A DNA stretch of 64,000 nucleotides from Anniella stebbinsi. Taxonomy: Eukaryota; Chordata; Lepidosauria; Squamata; Anniellidae. A model generated the notes under the pieces. That model was not told the origin of the DNA and searched no databases. It saw nothing but the letters and a program-made list of their open reading frames with translations. This document shows, in pieces, positions 53,966 through 64,000 of the stretch. Made by a program: the position numbers and the translations under genes. The stretch spans positions 113,982,533-114,046,532 of the forward strand of contig JARDYH010000001.1 of assembly GCA_029215795.1 (NCBI GenBank). The letters are read 5' to 3'. Every line of letters starts with the position of its first letter. Within the stretch, counting starts at the first letter, position 1.

Positions 53966-56210
53966 GTGGGGGGAAACTATTGAGTTCATTAACTAGTCCT
54001 TTTTTTCTTCATGTGTAGGAAATTTTCAGTAAAAGTTTTTTTTTCTATTATAGTAGCACTGTTGGGCTTCAAAGGCAGTTTTATAATAAGTTTAGAGTTG
54101 GTTATAACACATTTTAATTTGCTCATATATTGAAATATGAAACTGACAGATGACTCCCACTTTATGAAATTTCATTGTTCCCTATGAAAAAGTACTTTCT
54201 AAGGCCATTTATAAATTTAATGGTTTAGATATTTCTTTGTGAAGCAAATGGCTTTTTACCAAAATAGGGCTTTTCTGTGTTTTAGAAAACCAAGGCATCC
54301 TGTGAAAAGAGCATTTTTAAAGTCAATTATGTGATTTTATTCACCTCAGTAACAGTACTATGTACTGCTCAAATTTTAGTTATTTTATTATACCAGTAAA
54401 AATGTAAGAACCATGGATGCTAGTACAATTCCTCCCGTGGCATCGATTGTGGCTGCAATGCTGAAATTGATTAACATTTAAAATAATGTGTACAATATCC
54501 TTCTGATACAAAATTAATATTTAAGAGTGTAATACAGCTTTGTTACATCTGATGCAGAATTACCACATGGCTCGTGACACAAATACAGTAATTTTCATTA
54601 TGATTATGGCTAGTAGTTGAAGATTTTGAAATGCCACGTTTGATTAACTGCTTCAGTTTTCTTTTTACAACAGATGCACCTATACCTTTGACACCTCTAG
54701 GACTATATACATATATGATTTTTCATGTCCTCCACTTCTTTCTCTTTGAATCTTTCTGTTCCTCAGGGTGTGAAATCCTTTAAATACTTCCTTAAAACTA
54801 CTTTATTTAACTAGAGCTCAGCCTAATGTTATTATATGTTAACTTCTCTAAACTGTTATTAGTTTAGAGAAGTCATTAACGATCTGATCCAATTTACTAA
54901 TGATCTGATCCCATTTCACTAGTCATCTGGTCCTATTCATTGCTTTGTCATCAAAACAGTGCACATCGTAGGGGCTAGAGCCCAGGGGTAACGGAACACA
55001 CAATGTTGTACCAGTCTTGAGACACAAACAAACTAGTGCTCTAGAGAGGACCAAAGCATGAGGTGAGGGGAGAGAGGACACTTTACAGAGGCCTGGGGTT
55101 TCAGGGCTGCAAACCCATTACTATGACCCCAAAAGTGAGTTAAATAGTATATCATGCTTAGAGATGAGTGTCCAGTGAGACTTGATGGAGCTAATCAGAA
55201 GCAGTGTTAGAACAAAACAAGCAGCATTCTTGACTATGAGCTATAATGAGAGAGAGAGACAGAGAGACAGAGAGATGTGGCAACCTATGTGACATGCTCT
55301 GTCAAGAAATACAACTCTGATTTCTTATGTTCCTGCAGGCATTTCCTGGAGAAAGTCAACAGGGTGTGGTAGTGGTAGTGGACTGGCAATAGAAAGGAGG
55401 ATCAACCAACTAGGGATGTACAAGAATTTCGCTTCAGTTCACAAATCATTCCAATTTGCCCTGCTTGCAATCATGAATACAAATGCCAACAGGCGTGTAC
55501 TTTTTAAAAAAATTTTTAAAGTCCACAATTTCCATCTTCAAAGAATGCACTTTAAAAAATACACATTTTCTTGCTCTAGTTAATGGGAGTGAAATGTGCA
55601 TTTCCCCCATTCGAATAAAACAAAAAACAGATTTGGAGCTAGATGAACTGGGCTACAAAATGGAGTTTGAAGAATCTTGGCAAACTCAAGCGTACCTCGT
55701 TCTCCAATCTCTACAAGCAACATCAGAGACATTGAAGGCCAAAGTAGAAATGCCCTTAAACAAATCTTTGCATTTAATCTGCCTTTTTAAAAAAAATGCA
55801 AATATCAGCTCATGACGGGGCTAAAAAATACCAGGATTTCAGCAGGTGGGGAGTGGAAATTTCATCATTTTGTCCTCTGCTATGGGTTCTAATGAAGAAT
55901 TCTCCTTAGAAGCTCTATTTGCTTTGGGAGTAAATCCCCCATTGGTGCCACATGTCACCATGTAGGTAATAGAACCTGTGGGAAACCATCACTTATATAG
56001 AAGCACTTCTGGCAACCTCTGTGTGCTGCTGTAATGTATAAATTGCCTCAACTTGCTTCAAGCACCAGTTTCCTCCAAAATTAGTTTCCTTCTGTACTGG
56101 TCACTGTTCTAGCCTGAATAATTTCTGTCTGATATGTATGGGTTAATGAGCCACAGAAATAATAACAATAATACTACTACTACAGTACCTTGCAACCTAC
56201 CAGACGTAAC
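53966..56210. other. Intron after the CH-domain exon, first part
   Basis: No following CFAP47 exon found. LINE-tail-like segment at 54740-54830 (aatcctttaaatacttcctt, actactttatttaac). A perfect hairpin at 54839-54880 (acttctctaaact / agtttagagaagt). An (AGAG)n/(CAGAGAGA)n run at 55249-55276. A TAGGGATGTACAAGAATTTC end at 55413 is probably another member of the TAGGGATG transposon group. Confidence 0.5.
55249..55276. repeat. (GA)n-rich microsatellite
   Basis: gagagagagacagagagaca followed by gagagatg. Confidence 0.85.
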
Positions 56211-56218
56211 AGTCATAG

Positions 56219-56355
56219 AGCCTATCTACACAGGCAGGATGAAACACTTTGAAAACGTTTTGAGAACTGCATATGGAGTGTGTCCTGGGCCCCAACAGTT
56301 CTCAAAACTGTTATAAACCATTTTAAACTGCTTTAAAGCAGTAGTGTAGATAGGC
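56219..56355. mobile_element. Fold-back MITE, family C, copy 2
   Basis: agcctatctacacaggcagg at left and gcagtagtgtagataggct at right; centre gtgtcctgggccccaacagt. Confidence 0.8.
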
Positions 56356-56603
56356 TCATAGACAAAAAAGAAAAACACATTTACCTCATTGACATAGCAA
56401 TACCAAATGACAAAAATGTTGTTGAAAAGGAAGAAGAAAAAAGAGACAAATATACACCACTGACCATGGAAGTCAAAGAACTATGGCAACAGGAAAAGGT
56501 CACAATTATTCCATTAGTCACATCAGTCACTGGCATCACATGAAAAATTATACAGAAAACCTCCAGAAACTGGGCCTACCAGAATATATCCACACCAACA
56601 TTA

Positions 56604-56919
56604 GGCTGACCATATGGAAAAGAGGACAGGGCTCATGTAACTTTAACAGTTGTAGAGAAAAGGGAATTTCAGCCAGTGTCATTTGTATGCAATTAGTCCC
56701 TGGTGAAATTCCCTCTTCATCACAACAGTTATAGTTGCAGGGGCCCGGCCTTCTTTTGTATATGGTCATTCTAGTATAGTGCCTGCACCTTTAACTGTTG
56801 TGATGAAGAGGGAATTTCACCAGGAACTAATTGCATACAAATGACCCTGGCTGAAATTCCCTTTTCTCTAAAACTGTTAAAGTTACATGAGCCCTGTCCT
56901 CCTTTTCATATGGTCAGCC
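56604..56919. mobile_element. Fold-back MITE, family A, copy 2
   Basis: Complete: GGCTGACCATATGG...CCATATGGTCAGCC, flanked by TA on both sides (56602-56603 and 56920-56921). Arms of about 150 bp (ctttaacagttgtagagaaa, gtgtcatttgtatgcaatta) inverted around ctagtatagtgcctgc. Its outermost ~30 bp differ from copies 1 and 3 (catatggaaaagagg versus agataaaatccagg), so the ends are of another subfamily. Confidence 0.86.
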
Positions 56920-56924
56920 TAACC

Positions 56925-58450
56925 AACATCCAGAAAGCAGTCATAATTAAAACATGCTCAATCGTCAGGAAATTACTGAATCTGTAAAAGACAGCATGAT
57001 TTGGCTAAGCCCATCTAGTAAAACTGCCAAGAGTGAGAAAGAGATACAATAACAATAATGGAAATTATTTAATAATGTAAAAATGGTCATGATTAAAACA
57101 TGTTGTATTATTTCTTTTTAGCTACAGATTTGTTTATTACAGAACTGCCATCTTTAGGATCCTTTTAAAACCAAGCAGGTGGCAATTTTACCTGAAAGTC
57201 TTCCAGTAAAGAGTAGTGAGATGGCTTTAGTATTTAGTAAATTAGAGCAAACAGCACCTTTAGTTCCGTACAAGTGAACTTTATCATAAATTTGAAATAA
57301 AATCTTTGAACTGGCTGCCATTGAAAAATCAGGTACCGTGACAGGTCATAAGTTTGATCTTGCATGTGCTGTACCTTTTTTCTTGATGATTCCTTAAACG
57401 ATAACCTTAGGGTCATTGTTGGAACAAGGGCATTATATGGCAATCTCTTAAGCTCTGACACTTATCCAGGCAATAAGAATGCCTGCAGAAACTTGTTTAA
57501 ATAATTCTTTTTGACCTATGCTTCAAATGCAGTTTTGGATCACTAATGGAAGTCTTAATTATGCCTTCACAGTCTTTCACATCAAAAGTCAGCAGGAGAT
57601 AATCTTTAAATGCAAAGTGACATTTCTGCTGTGAATTATGTACCTCTTTGTGATGCTTTTGTTAAATAGGTCTGGAGAAGAGAGAATATAAGTATGTACA
57701 ACTTTCCTTGAATATGTTGTGTATATGTATGTAGAGATAGACACACACACACACACGGCTGGAATCCAATTTTAGCATAACCTGCTGACATAACAATGTC
57801 CATCAGCAGAATGGGAATAAGATTATTTCCCTTCTCCCTGCAAACCCACCCCCATGCAATCTCAAAATCTGCCCAAGGTGAAGGACCCTAAAAGAGCAGA
57901 TTTTAGGAGGGCACAGGAGTCTGAAGGATGGTGGAGAGAAAGAGTAATTCTTGATGAGCTAGCAGATGTGACTTAGGATTTTTCTGTGTGTGTGTTTGTA
58001 TCATACATGTTACAGTGAAGGTTTGAAATTTGCTGATGATCCCGACTAATTTTTGTGAATGCCCAGGAACTCAAAGATTCACCAGTGAATCTTGACAACC
58101 ACTGAAAAATCTGAAAAATGGGAAAATACATATCTATTTCAGATATTCAGAAAATTTACCTAGTACTGCCAGCATCCTCATATTAGCATCAAAATTCACC
58201 TTATTGGGGGGCCTTCAATAGCACATATTTAGTCAGTGACCCAAAACACAGAGATGTACCCAGGAATGTTGACAAGCACCCAGACGTGATGGTCAGCATT
58301 CACCAGTGTATTTCTGACAGATGGTAACTAGCCTACCATCAGGGTTTGGGATTGTTGAGCAGCTGCCAAGGCTGCAGCTCATCAAACGGATTCATTATAG
58401 ATGAGAGCTTCCTGCTGTTCCTTACTTTCATCACCACTCATTTGTCCACT
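56925..58450. other. Intron sequence with no recognised element
   Basis: Short (AC)n run at about 57740-57757. A candidate micro-exon at 57669-57691 was rejected. Otherwise unassigned. Confidence 0.45.
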
Positions 58451-58454
58451 TGCT

Positions 58455-58588
58455 CTGGGCAGGATCTCCACTGCTGCTTTAAAGCACATTATAACAGTAG
58501 TGACAACTGTTGGGGCCCAGGACACACTCCAAAACAGTTGTCGCTACTGTTATAAAGCACTTTAAAGCAGCAGTGTAGATCCACCCAG
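58455..58588. mobile_element. Fold-back MITE, family C, copy 3
   Basis: ctgggcaggatctccactgc, then tgctttaaagcac; right arm gtgctttaaa-type, gcagcagtgtagatccaccc. Centre ctgttggggcccaggacaca. Arms nearly fully complementary. Confidence 0.8.
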
Positions 58589-59205
58589 GTGAGCAGCAAC
58601 AGCAAAGGTGAAGAGCAGCAGGTGCTGTTTACTGGCCCTCTCCCTCTGGGCAACAGTGAGGGTTGAGACAAGTTCCCCAGATGGACTGGAAAGGAGGCCT
58701 GCTGTTGCAGTTTCTGTTTCTCCTCTTCACAGCCATCTCACTTGCTGGCTACAGCAATGATGGCGAGGAGGCAGGTTTGAAAACAAGAAGGCAGCAATCC
58801 ATGCCTGCCTTCATCTGATTTTGGTGAAAGAAAGACTTTCCCGTATGCCAATGTTCTACATGAGGAAAGAGAGGGACTTGAGTAGCATGAGCTGAGTGAA
58901 CTGTGCATCCAGATAAAATAGATGATTCTGTACACATATAATTTAGTATAGTTATTAATTTATTTACTGCATTATTTACTACATTGCCTCAAATGATCTT
59001 GGCAAAGAATAGTAGTGCTGTAATAGGATGATATGGAGAGTATAGAGCAGCCTTGCCCACAGCATTGTTGAACAGCCTGCCTCCATGAATTTAAAAACCA
59101 CCATTTCAAAACAAATCCTCTTATTTCAGAAGTTAGAATACAGGTTGAAACTCCCAGCTCTTCTGGAATCACATTTTAAAGATGAAACTCAAAGAGAAAA
59201 ACATT

Positions 59206-60083
59206 GGCTGCATTCGGACAACACATTAGTCAATGGTGGGTTGAGTAGCCAACTCACAGTTGGTTATTTTGTGGGGACTCCCCACACAACATATTCCTAC
59301 ACAACTGTGGGTGATTGGGGTTGGCGTTGAGTGGACTGATAGTGAACCGAGCATTTGACTGACACAGCCCCCACCCCTCTTCCCACCCTCCCTTCTCCCT
59401 CAGTCCTCCCAGTTCTATCCCAGCAGCCTCTGCAAGTTGCACCAGTTGTAGCAGAGTGGCAGCCGCTGCTTTGGTCGCTCTTGCTGCCTGCCTCTATGGG
59501 CTTGTGTTTTAACCCACTCACCACACACCATTAATACACTCACCCCTCCATACAACACTCTAAACAACTGGCTTTGAGCTAAACAACTTGCAAGCCAGTT
59601 GTTTCTCTCAGTTGCTTATTTGGGCGGAATAGCATACCATCTGTAGTTTGTGAGCGCCGTGTTACCCTCCACACAGCACAATAAGCAACACAACTGACGA
59701 TTGTTTCCTCCCCCCCCCCCCCCCCAGTTTAGGGTGACCAGATAAAATCCAGGTCAGGGCTCATGTAACTTTAACAGTTGCAGAGAAAAGGGAATTTCAG
59801 CCAGTGTCATTTGTATGCAGTTAGTTCCTGGTGAAATTCCCTCTTCATCACAACAGTTAAAGTTGCAGGGGCCCTGCCTTCTTGTGTATATGGTCACTCT
59901 AGTATAGTGCCTGCACCTTTAACTGTTGTGATGAAGAGGGAATTTCACCAAGAACTAATTGCATAGAAATGACACTGGCTGAAATTCCCTTTGCTCTACA
60001 ACTGTTAAAGTTACATGAACCCTGACCTGGATTTTATCTGGTCACCCTACCCCGGTTGCTTAATGTGTTGTCCGAATGCAGCC
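59206..60083. mobile_element. Family B MITE (ATT duplication) carrying a nested family A MITE
   Basis: Outer ends GGCTGCATTCGGACAACACA...TGTTGTCCGAATGCAGCC; 3-bp duplication ATT at 59203-59205 and 60084-60086. The arm contains the same 'gactattgtttcctcccc(c)n agtt' sequence as the 11117 copy, but split by the insertion at 59732-60047. The inner element is therefore the younger one. Confidence 0.88.
59732..60047. mobile_element. Fold-back MITE, family A, copy 3 (nested)
   Basis: GGGTGACCAGATAAAATCC...GGATTTTATCTGGTCACCC with TA on both sides (59730-59731, 60048-60049). Full-length, about 316 bp, with near-identical arms. Confidence 0.88.
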
Positions 60084-60749
60084 ATTGTGTGAGTTAATAT
60101 CTTTTTAACCTAAATTTGACTTCAAAGGAACATAAAAGAACATAACAGAAAAATCATGGGCATTGTTGTGCAGAAACCTTTCAAAGGAACTCTTAGCTTT
60201 TAAAAGAGTAAGGGAGAAAAAAGGAGTTTAGGTTTCTTTTGGCACTGAAAACTGTTGTTTCAAAGGTGTTGTTTAATTTGGTGGGACTCAGATCCCCCTC
60301 TGCCTTGTACTCAGTCTTTTGGGCAGGTTACTTGCCTTTTATGATAATCACACTTTTCCATGACTGCCATTTTGTGCTGGTGAACATGAGCGTTTTTTAA
60401 ATTGTCAGATGTGCCAATAGGCCCCAAAAGGTTGCCTAGACACCCCTATACTAGGTGTTTTCTACGTATTAGTAATGTGTCTTTTTTTACTTAGTGAGTA
60501 ACCATAACCTGTCTTGTGTAGCCCCAAAACTCCATACAAAAGTTGTTTCCATGATGCTTCTTCTGAGGGAGTTGAAGCCTCTGCATTAAATGCAAACAGC
60601 TAGTTCAAATCACTTTATACCATTCCTCATGGCAATTTCAGGAGAAGAAAGAGCTAAGAGTTCCTTTGAAAGACCAATATTGCATCCAGGCTGAGTAGCT
60701 TTGATAATTGATGAGTTCTATTGGCATTGAACAGAGTATGCTCAATTGA

Positions 60750-61400
60750 CTTTTATTTTTTTATTTATTTTACAAATATATAATTTTGCAGTTGTTTATA
60801 GAAACAACTTCAGTGTTATAACACAAACTCAACGGTAAATTGACCTAATACATATAAAATATACTTACAAAACAGCTTAGTAAATTACATCCAGGCACTC
60901 CGTTTACTTTTAAAAAGCTAGCCTGCTGCAAATAAGAATCTCTGAGCTACTGTCTAAGGGCAGTTTTGTCCCGGTTCACTTTCCACAGAGTAAGCGTGCT
61001 CCAGAGATCCATGCAAGGAAAAATACTCACACACCAGCGGTTCTCTTTAGTAAAAGCTTTACTGAGATTCTGTATTTCCTTCAATATATTTACAGCAGTT
61101 ATGGTCATCATATAATACAGGTTACCAGGAAGATCCACATCACATAACATCACCGTCAACCATCTAACACCAGCAGTCTAATAACTATGAGACATTTACA
61201 TATATATATAATTTGAATGGACAATGACTATGCACAAAATATAGAAAAAACTCCAGGGGAAAAACCCACTATCTCTTTGACCTTTAGAAACAGTAGATAG
61301 AAAAACACTTCCCTGTTAATTGACAACCAGGTGCAATAATCAGTCCTCTGGACGCTCTGCAACTGTCCAGTATTCATCTGATGAGAAATTTTACCTCAAC
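60750..61400 (-). mobile_element. Possible LTR remnant, minus strand
   Basis: On the minus strand, cagtaaagcttttactaaag (a poly-A signal-like region) is followed by gaaccgctggtgtgtgagta, ttccttgcatggatctctgg and agtgaaccgggacaaaac, resembling an LTR R-U5 segment. No clear ends, TSD or PBS. Confidence 0.35.
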
Positions 61401-61974
61401 AAATTTCAGGTTGCCAGTTACTACCATTGACAAGTTAATGACAGGCCCGGCATGATAAGACGTCAAGCACTTTAACCATCCATGAATTATCCTCATGTTC
61501 ACTTGTTAAAGTTGTCTTGGCTCTGTCTGAGGCTTTTAGTACATCTGAAACTCTTTAATTACTTTAAACATTAAAAATTTCCAAGGTCATGTTTTGGAAC
61601 TGGATTAGATTTTAATTCATTATAGTGTTTATCTATGAGTCCAGTGCTGATGCAAAGTTGGTTGGTAAATATTCTTTGTGCTGTTGTATTAATTATTAAA
61701 GCTGAGTAACATAATTGTAAATTAAGACACATGTGTCCTAATTAATGGATTTCCACTTCACAAATGCATCAGGAAATAATTGTCAGGATTTGAGATAGCA
61801 CATACTTAAGCAGAGGTAAAATGAGTCAGCTCAGCTGTGTATCATTAAATAGAGTCTGTTTTCATTTACTTAATAAAAGACCATTTTATTTGTTAGACAA
61901 GTAGCTCCAAATAATTTAAGACGTTAAGCAAATTTGCAGGAGAGTGTCTGGAACCTTAAACTACTAATACACAA

Positions 61975-62230
61975 TCTACAGAGGGGTAGCCATGAGATCT
62001 TCGGCTATGGGGCGGTATATAAATGCAATAAATAATAATAATAACCTGCTGCAGCAAAAATAAATAAGAATCTTGTGGCACTTTAAAGAATAATAAATGT
62101 ATTATGGCATTAGCTTTCATGGACTACACTCCACTTTGTCAGATCTGCTTCTTAAAACCATGTATCTGATGAAGTGGAGCGAAATCCACGAAAGCTTATG
62201 CCATAATAAATTTGCTAGTCTTTAATGTAC
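61975..62230. repeat. Interspersed fold-back repeat, family F, copy 2, split by a LINE tail
   Basis: gaggggtagccatg (61981-61994) is separated from ctgctgcagcaaaaataaat by a short insert. The arms aagaatcttgtggcacttta and tgccataataaatttgctag, with the centre cactttgtcagatctgcttc / atctgatgaagtggagcgaa, match the copy at 44255. Confidence 0.75.
61995..62044 (+). mobile_element. Very short LINE tail inserted in the family F repeat
   Basis: agatcttcggctatggggcg, then gtatataaatgcaataaata and ataataataa: only ~50 bp of the LINE 3' terminus, an extreme 5' truncation. Confidence 0.75.
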
Positions 62231-62539
62231 AATCTAGTGTCTTTGAACTTTAGTGTGGTTGCATATAAGAATATAAACATGTGGTTTCCCTCCATGTTTT
62301 GTGTGTGTAGTATCCTAGGAGATCAAACCATTTTAGGATAACATCCATTGATCCTTTGCTGCTTGGTACCTAAATGTTCATCTGTAAATACTGTCATGTG
62401 CTTAATTGCACAGCACATTAATCTCTATATCCATCTGGATTTGATGTCATTAGACTTCATGTGATCTTCATGCTATAGATGTCTGAGGATTGAAAACCCA
62501 ATATAATTTGATAAGGGGGTATTGTGGCGGGGAGAGGGG

Positions 62540-62965
62540 AAATGAAGCTAGTTGTCAGGATCAGGCTTTTTCACCCTAGTGTGAGGGAGGGGGTTTCAGG
62601 GGCTGAATCGGGCTCAGAATCTGAATAAGAAGCAGCAGTGCCAGACGTATATCAGCCAAGATAGGAAGAGGGGGAGGAGATTCTCCAGGACTTTTTAGAA
62701 GTCAAGGATGAATGTTCCCAAGAACTTATCGGACAGGATACCAAAGGCTTAGAGACCATTCTTCCCCCACCCTTGGGAACTCTGCCTCTTTTGGAGAGGG
62801 AGGGGACATTGAAGTTGACAGGTCCCAAAGTCCGCCTCAGGGTTAAGTGGGCAGAGTTGAGAGAAGGTGGGAGGTGGTCCTTTAGGGTAGCTATTCGCCA
62901 GAGGTTTCTCCAAAAAGACACTCCCTGAGGTAAAGTGCCTGTTGGTCTGCAGGTAAACTGTCCAG
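62540..62965 (-). mobile_element. Probable LTR-retroelement leader/internal fragment
   Basis: Abuts the LTR. On minus it gives open, Ser/Pro/Glu-rich sequence (for example YSDSEPDSAPETPSLTL near 62600, and the frame 62921-62652) with no Cys-knuckle or protease motif. The sequence directly after the LTR (ctggacagtttacc, minus) is a possible but unconvincing primer-binding site. Confidence 0.4.
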
Positions 62966-63927
62966 TGTCGTGACTCTTAGCTCTCTCCAGAGCTTTTGCT
63001 CACGAACTTTAGGCAAAGTGACACACTCCAACAACAGTGAGATTTTCTTTATTGTAAATTACACGGAATTCAAAGCATAATGGTTTCATTTCTGCAAACA
63101 CACACTTGAAGCTGAAGACGGACCAGACAGCTTTCAGGTAGAACGGCTTAATGCGAACAGCACTCACTCAGGGGTAGACATTTAGAGTTAACCTTAGTCC
63201 TTAGAGGTCAGGAGCGGCCACACTGCACTGGAAATCTTCTGGAACAAAGGGAGACTCAAGGAGAAGGCCTCTTGACAGTGGATTAACTATCATCTTGCAA
63301 CTAAATCCTCACTCAGCCTGTCAGGGAACGCTGAGCTGACCATGGAAACAAGATGTCAGGAAATTAACTTCTTTGACTTAGGGAGCCTTCCCAATTCACG
63401 TAGCTTTAGCACTGAGGAAGGTCCTCTCACAGGTCCCCCACACACAGAATTGTAGAACAGCAGCGAATCAGCCTCAGTTTCCCTGTGCCCGTAACTTTGG
63501 CTCTATGCAGGGAAACAGCAGGCTATAGAATACGAATCTAGAACAGTAATCTCAAGTCCAAATCTATGAAAAGCCACAGGGCACTTTTTATGGCATAGCT
63601 CTTAGAAGTTTCAAGTCTAAATAGCAACAGAACATGTACAGAGTGCATCAAGCATTTCCAAATCAGATAGAGTCCCAAACATAAGTTTCTTGGCAAGCAT
63701 AGCGAGCAGCAAACAGAACAGCAGAGAAACAAGAGCAGCAGACGAGATCATTCCTAGCGAAGAACTCTTTCTTCGCACGTAGCTAATATAGGATGGAGGC
63801 TGGCTAATTCTAAGCTACTTTGACAGACAGGGCTTGAGGCCTGTAATCCAAACTCCTGCGCCAACAGGGCGGCACAGTTCAACCTCCTCTTGATGACGAC
63901 ACAATGTGAGGGACTGTCTGCATGATA
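62966..63927 (-). mobile_element. LTR of a retrotransposon (about 960 bp), minus strand
   Basis: In minus orientation it starts TATCATGCAGACAGTCCC and ends GTCACGACA; the ends form the inverted pair TATCATG/CACGACA (originally perhaps TGTCGTG). Just upstream (63928-63942) is a polypurine run, aagaaaggtgggggc, as expected before a 3' LTR. A TATA-like box (cctatattagctacg) lies at about 63778-63792 and an AATAAA signal at 63048-63053. Gypsy-type is likely but not shown. Confidence 0.6.
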
Positions 63928-64000
63928 GCCCCCACCTTTCTTAAACAACTTTCGTTCTCACAGAACTCAAGGCTTCGGCCTATAGTTCGAGATAAGCAAG

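Noticed and set aside
57669..57691. Micro-exon after exon 15 (tag|GTCTGGAGAAG...AA|gtatgt)
   Set aside because: The phase fits, but the encoded residues (LEKREYK) do not continue a CH domain and the acceptor has no pyrimidine tract.
62921..62965. Primer-binding site after the LTR (minus ctggacagtttacc)
   Set aside because: Begins with TGG after one base but matches no tRNA 3' end I can name; not listed as a feature.

Overview
The window is vertebrate nuclear DNA, most likely from a squamate reptile (lizard or snake). It has AT-rich introns, no bacterial-style operons, many CR1/L2-type LINE fragments with the 'aaaccgcccagagagctt...ggcggtata' tail, CR1 tails ending in attctatgattctatga, an L1 element, and a high density of fold-back DNA transposons (hAT, 3-bp-TSD Harbinger-like, Tc1/mariner). 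The species call is inference; no single sequence here fixes the genus.

One host gene was found. Fifteen coding exons lie on the + strand between 2993 and 53965. All have AG/GT borders and their phases match end to end without a break. Together they read 737 codons of a protein built of ASH/MSP-type beta-sandwich domains and ending at the start of a calponin-homology (CH) domain. The combination of ASH repeats, a CH domain and recognisable segments points to CFAP47 (cilia and flagella associated protein 47, also CHDC2/CXorf22), an axonemal protein of motile cilia and sperm flagella. Both ends of the gene lie outside the window: exon 2993 opens in phase with an upstream exon, and the CH domain must continue in an exon beyond 64000.

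Layout: 1-2355 L1 on the minus strand (ORF1 broken, ORF2 endonuclease cut by the window edge); 2993-4627 first two exons; 4628-8305 intron with two LINE tails and two MITEs; 8306-8400 exon; 8401-17763 intron with two 0.9-1.0 kb hAT elements, a LINE with a long open reverse-transcriptase frame and a decayed LINE; 17764-17932 exon; 17933-26429 repeat-rich intron; 26430-36002 four exons with a dead Tc1 element between them; 36003-39753 intron with a LINE split by another repeat; 39754-44769 four exons; 49625-50348 two exons; 50805-52283 a GC-rich hAT element made of tandem palindromes; 53770-53965 CH-domain exon; 53966-64000 intron with a MITE nested in another MITE and, at the right edge, an LTR.

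No RNA gene, CRISPR array, operon or promoter of a host gene was recognised. The most unusual structures are transposons: two hAT copies whose cores are inverted relative to identical ends, a hAT element with three tandem ~200-bp palindromes each bordered by consensus splice-donor motifs, and nested fold-back elements with intact target duplications. I see no evidence for a previously undescribed gene system.
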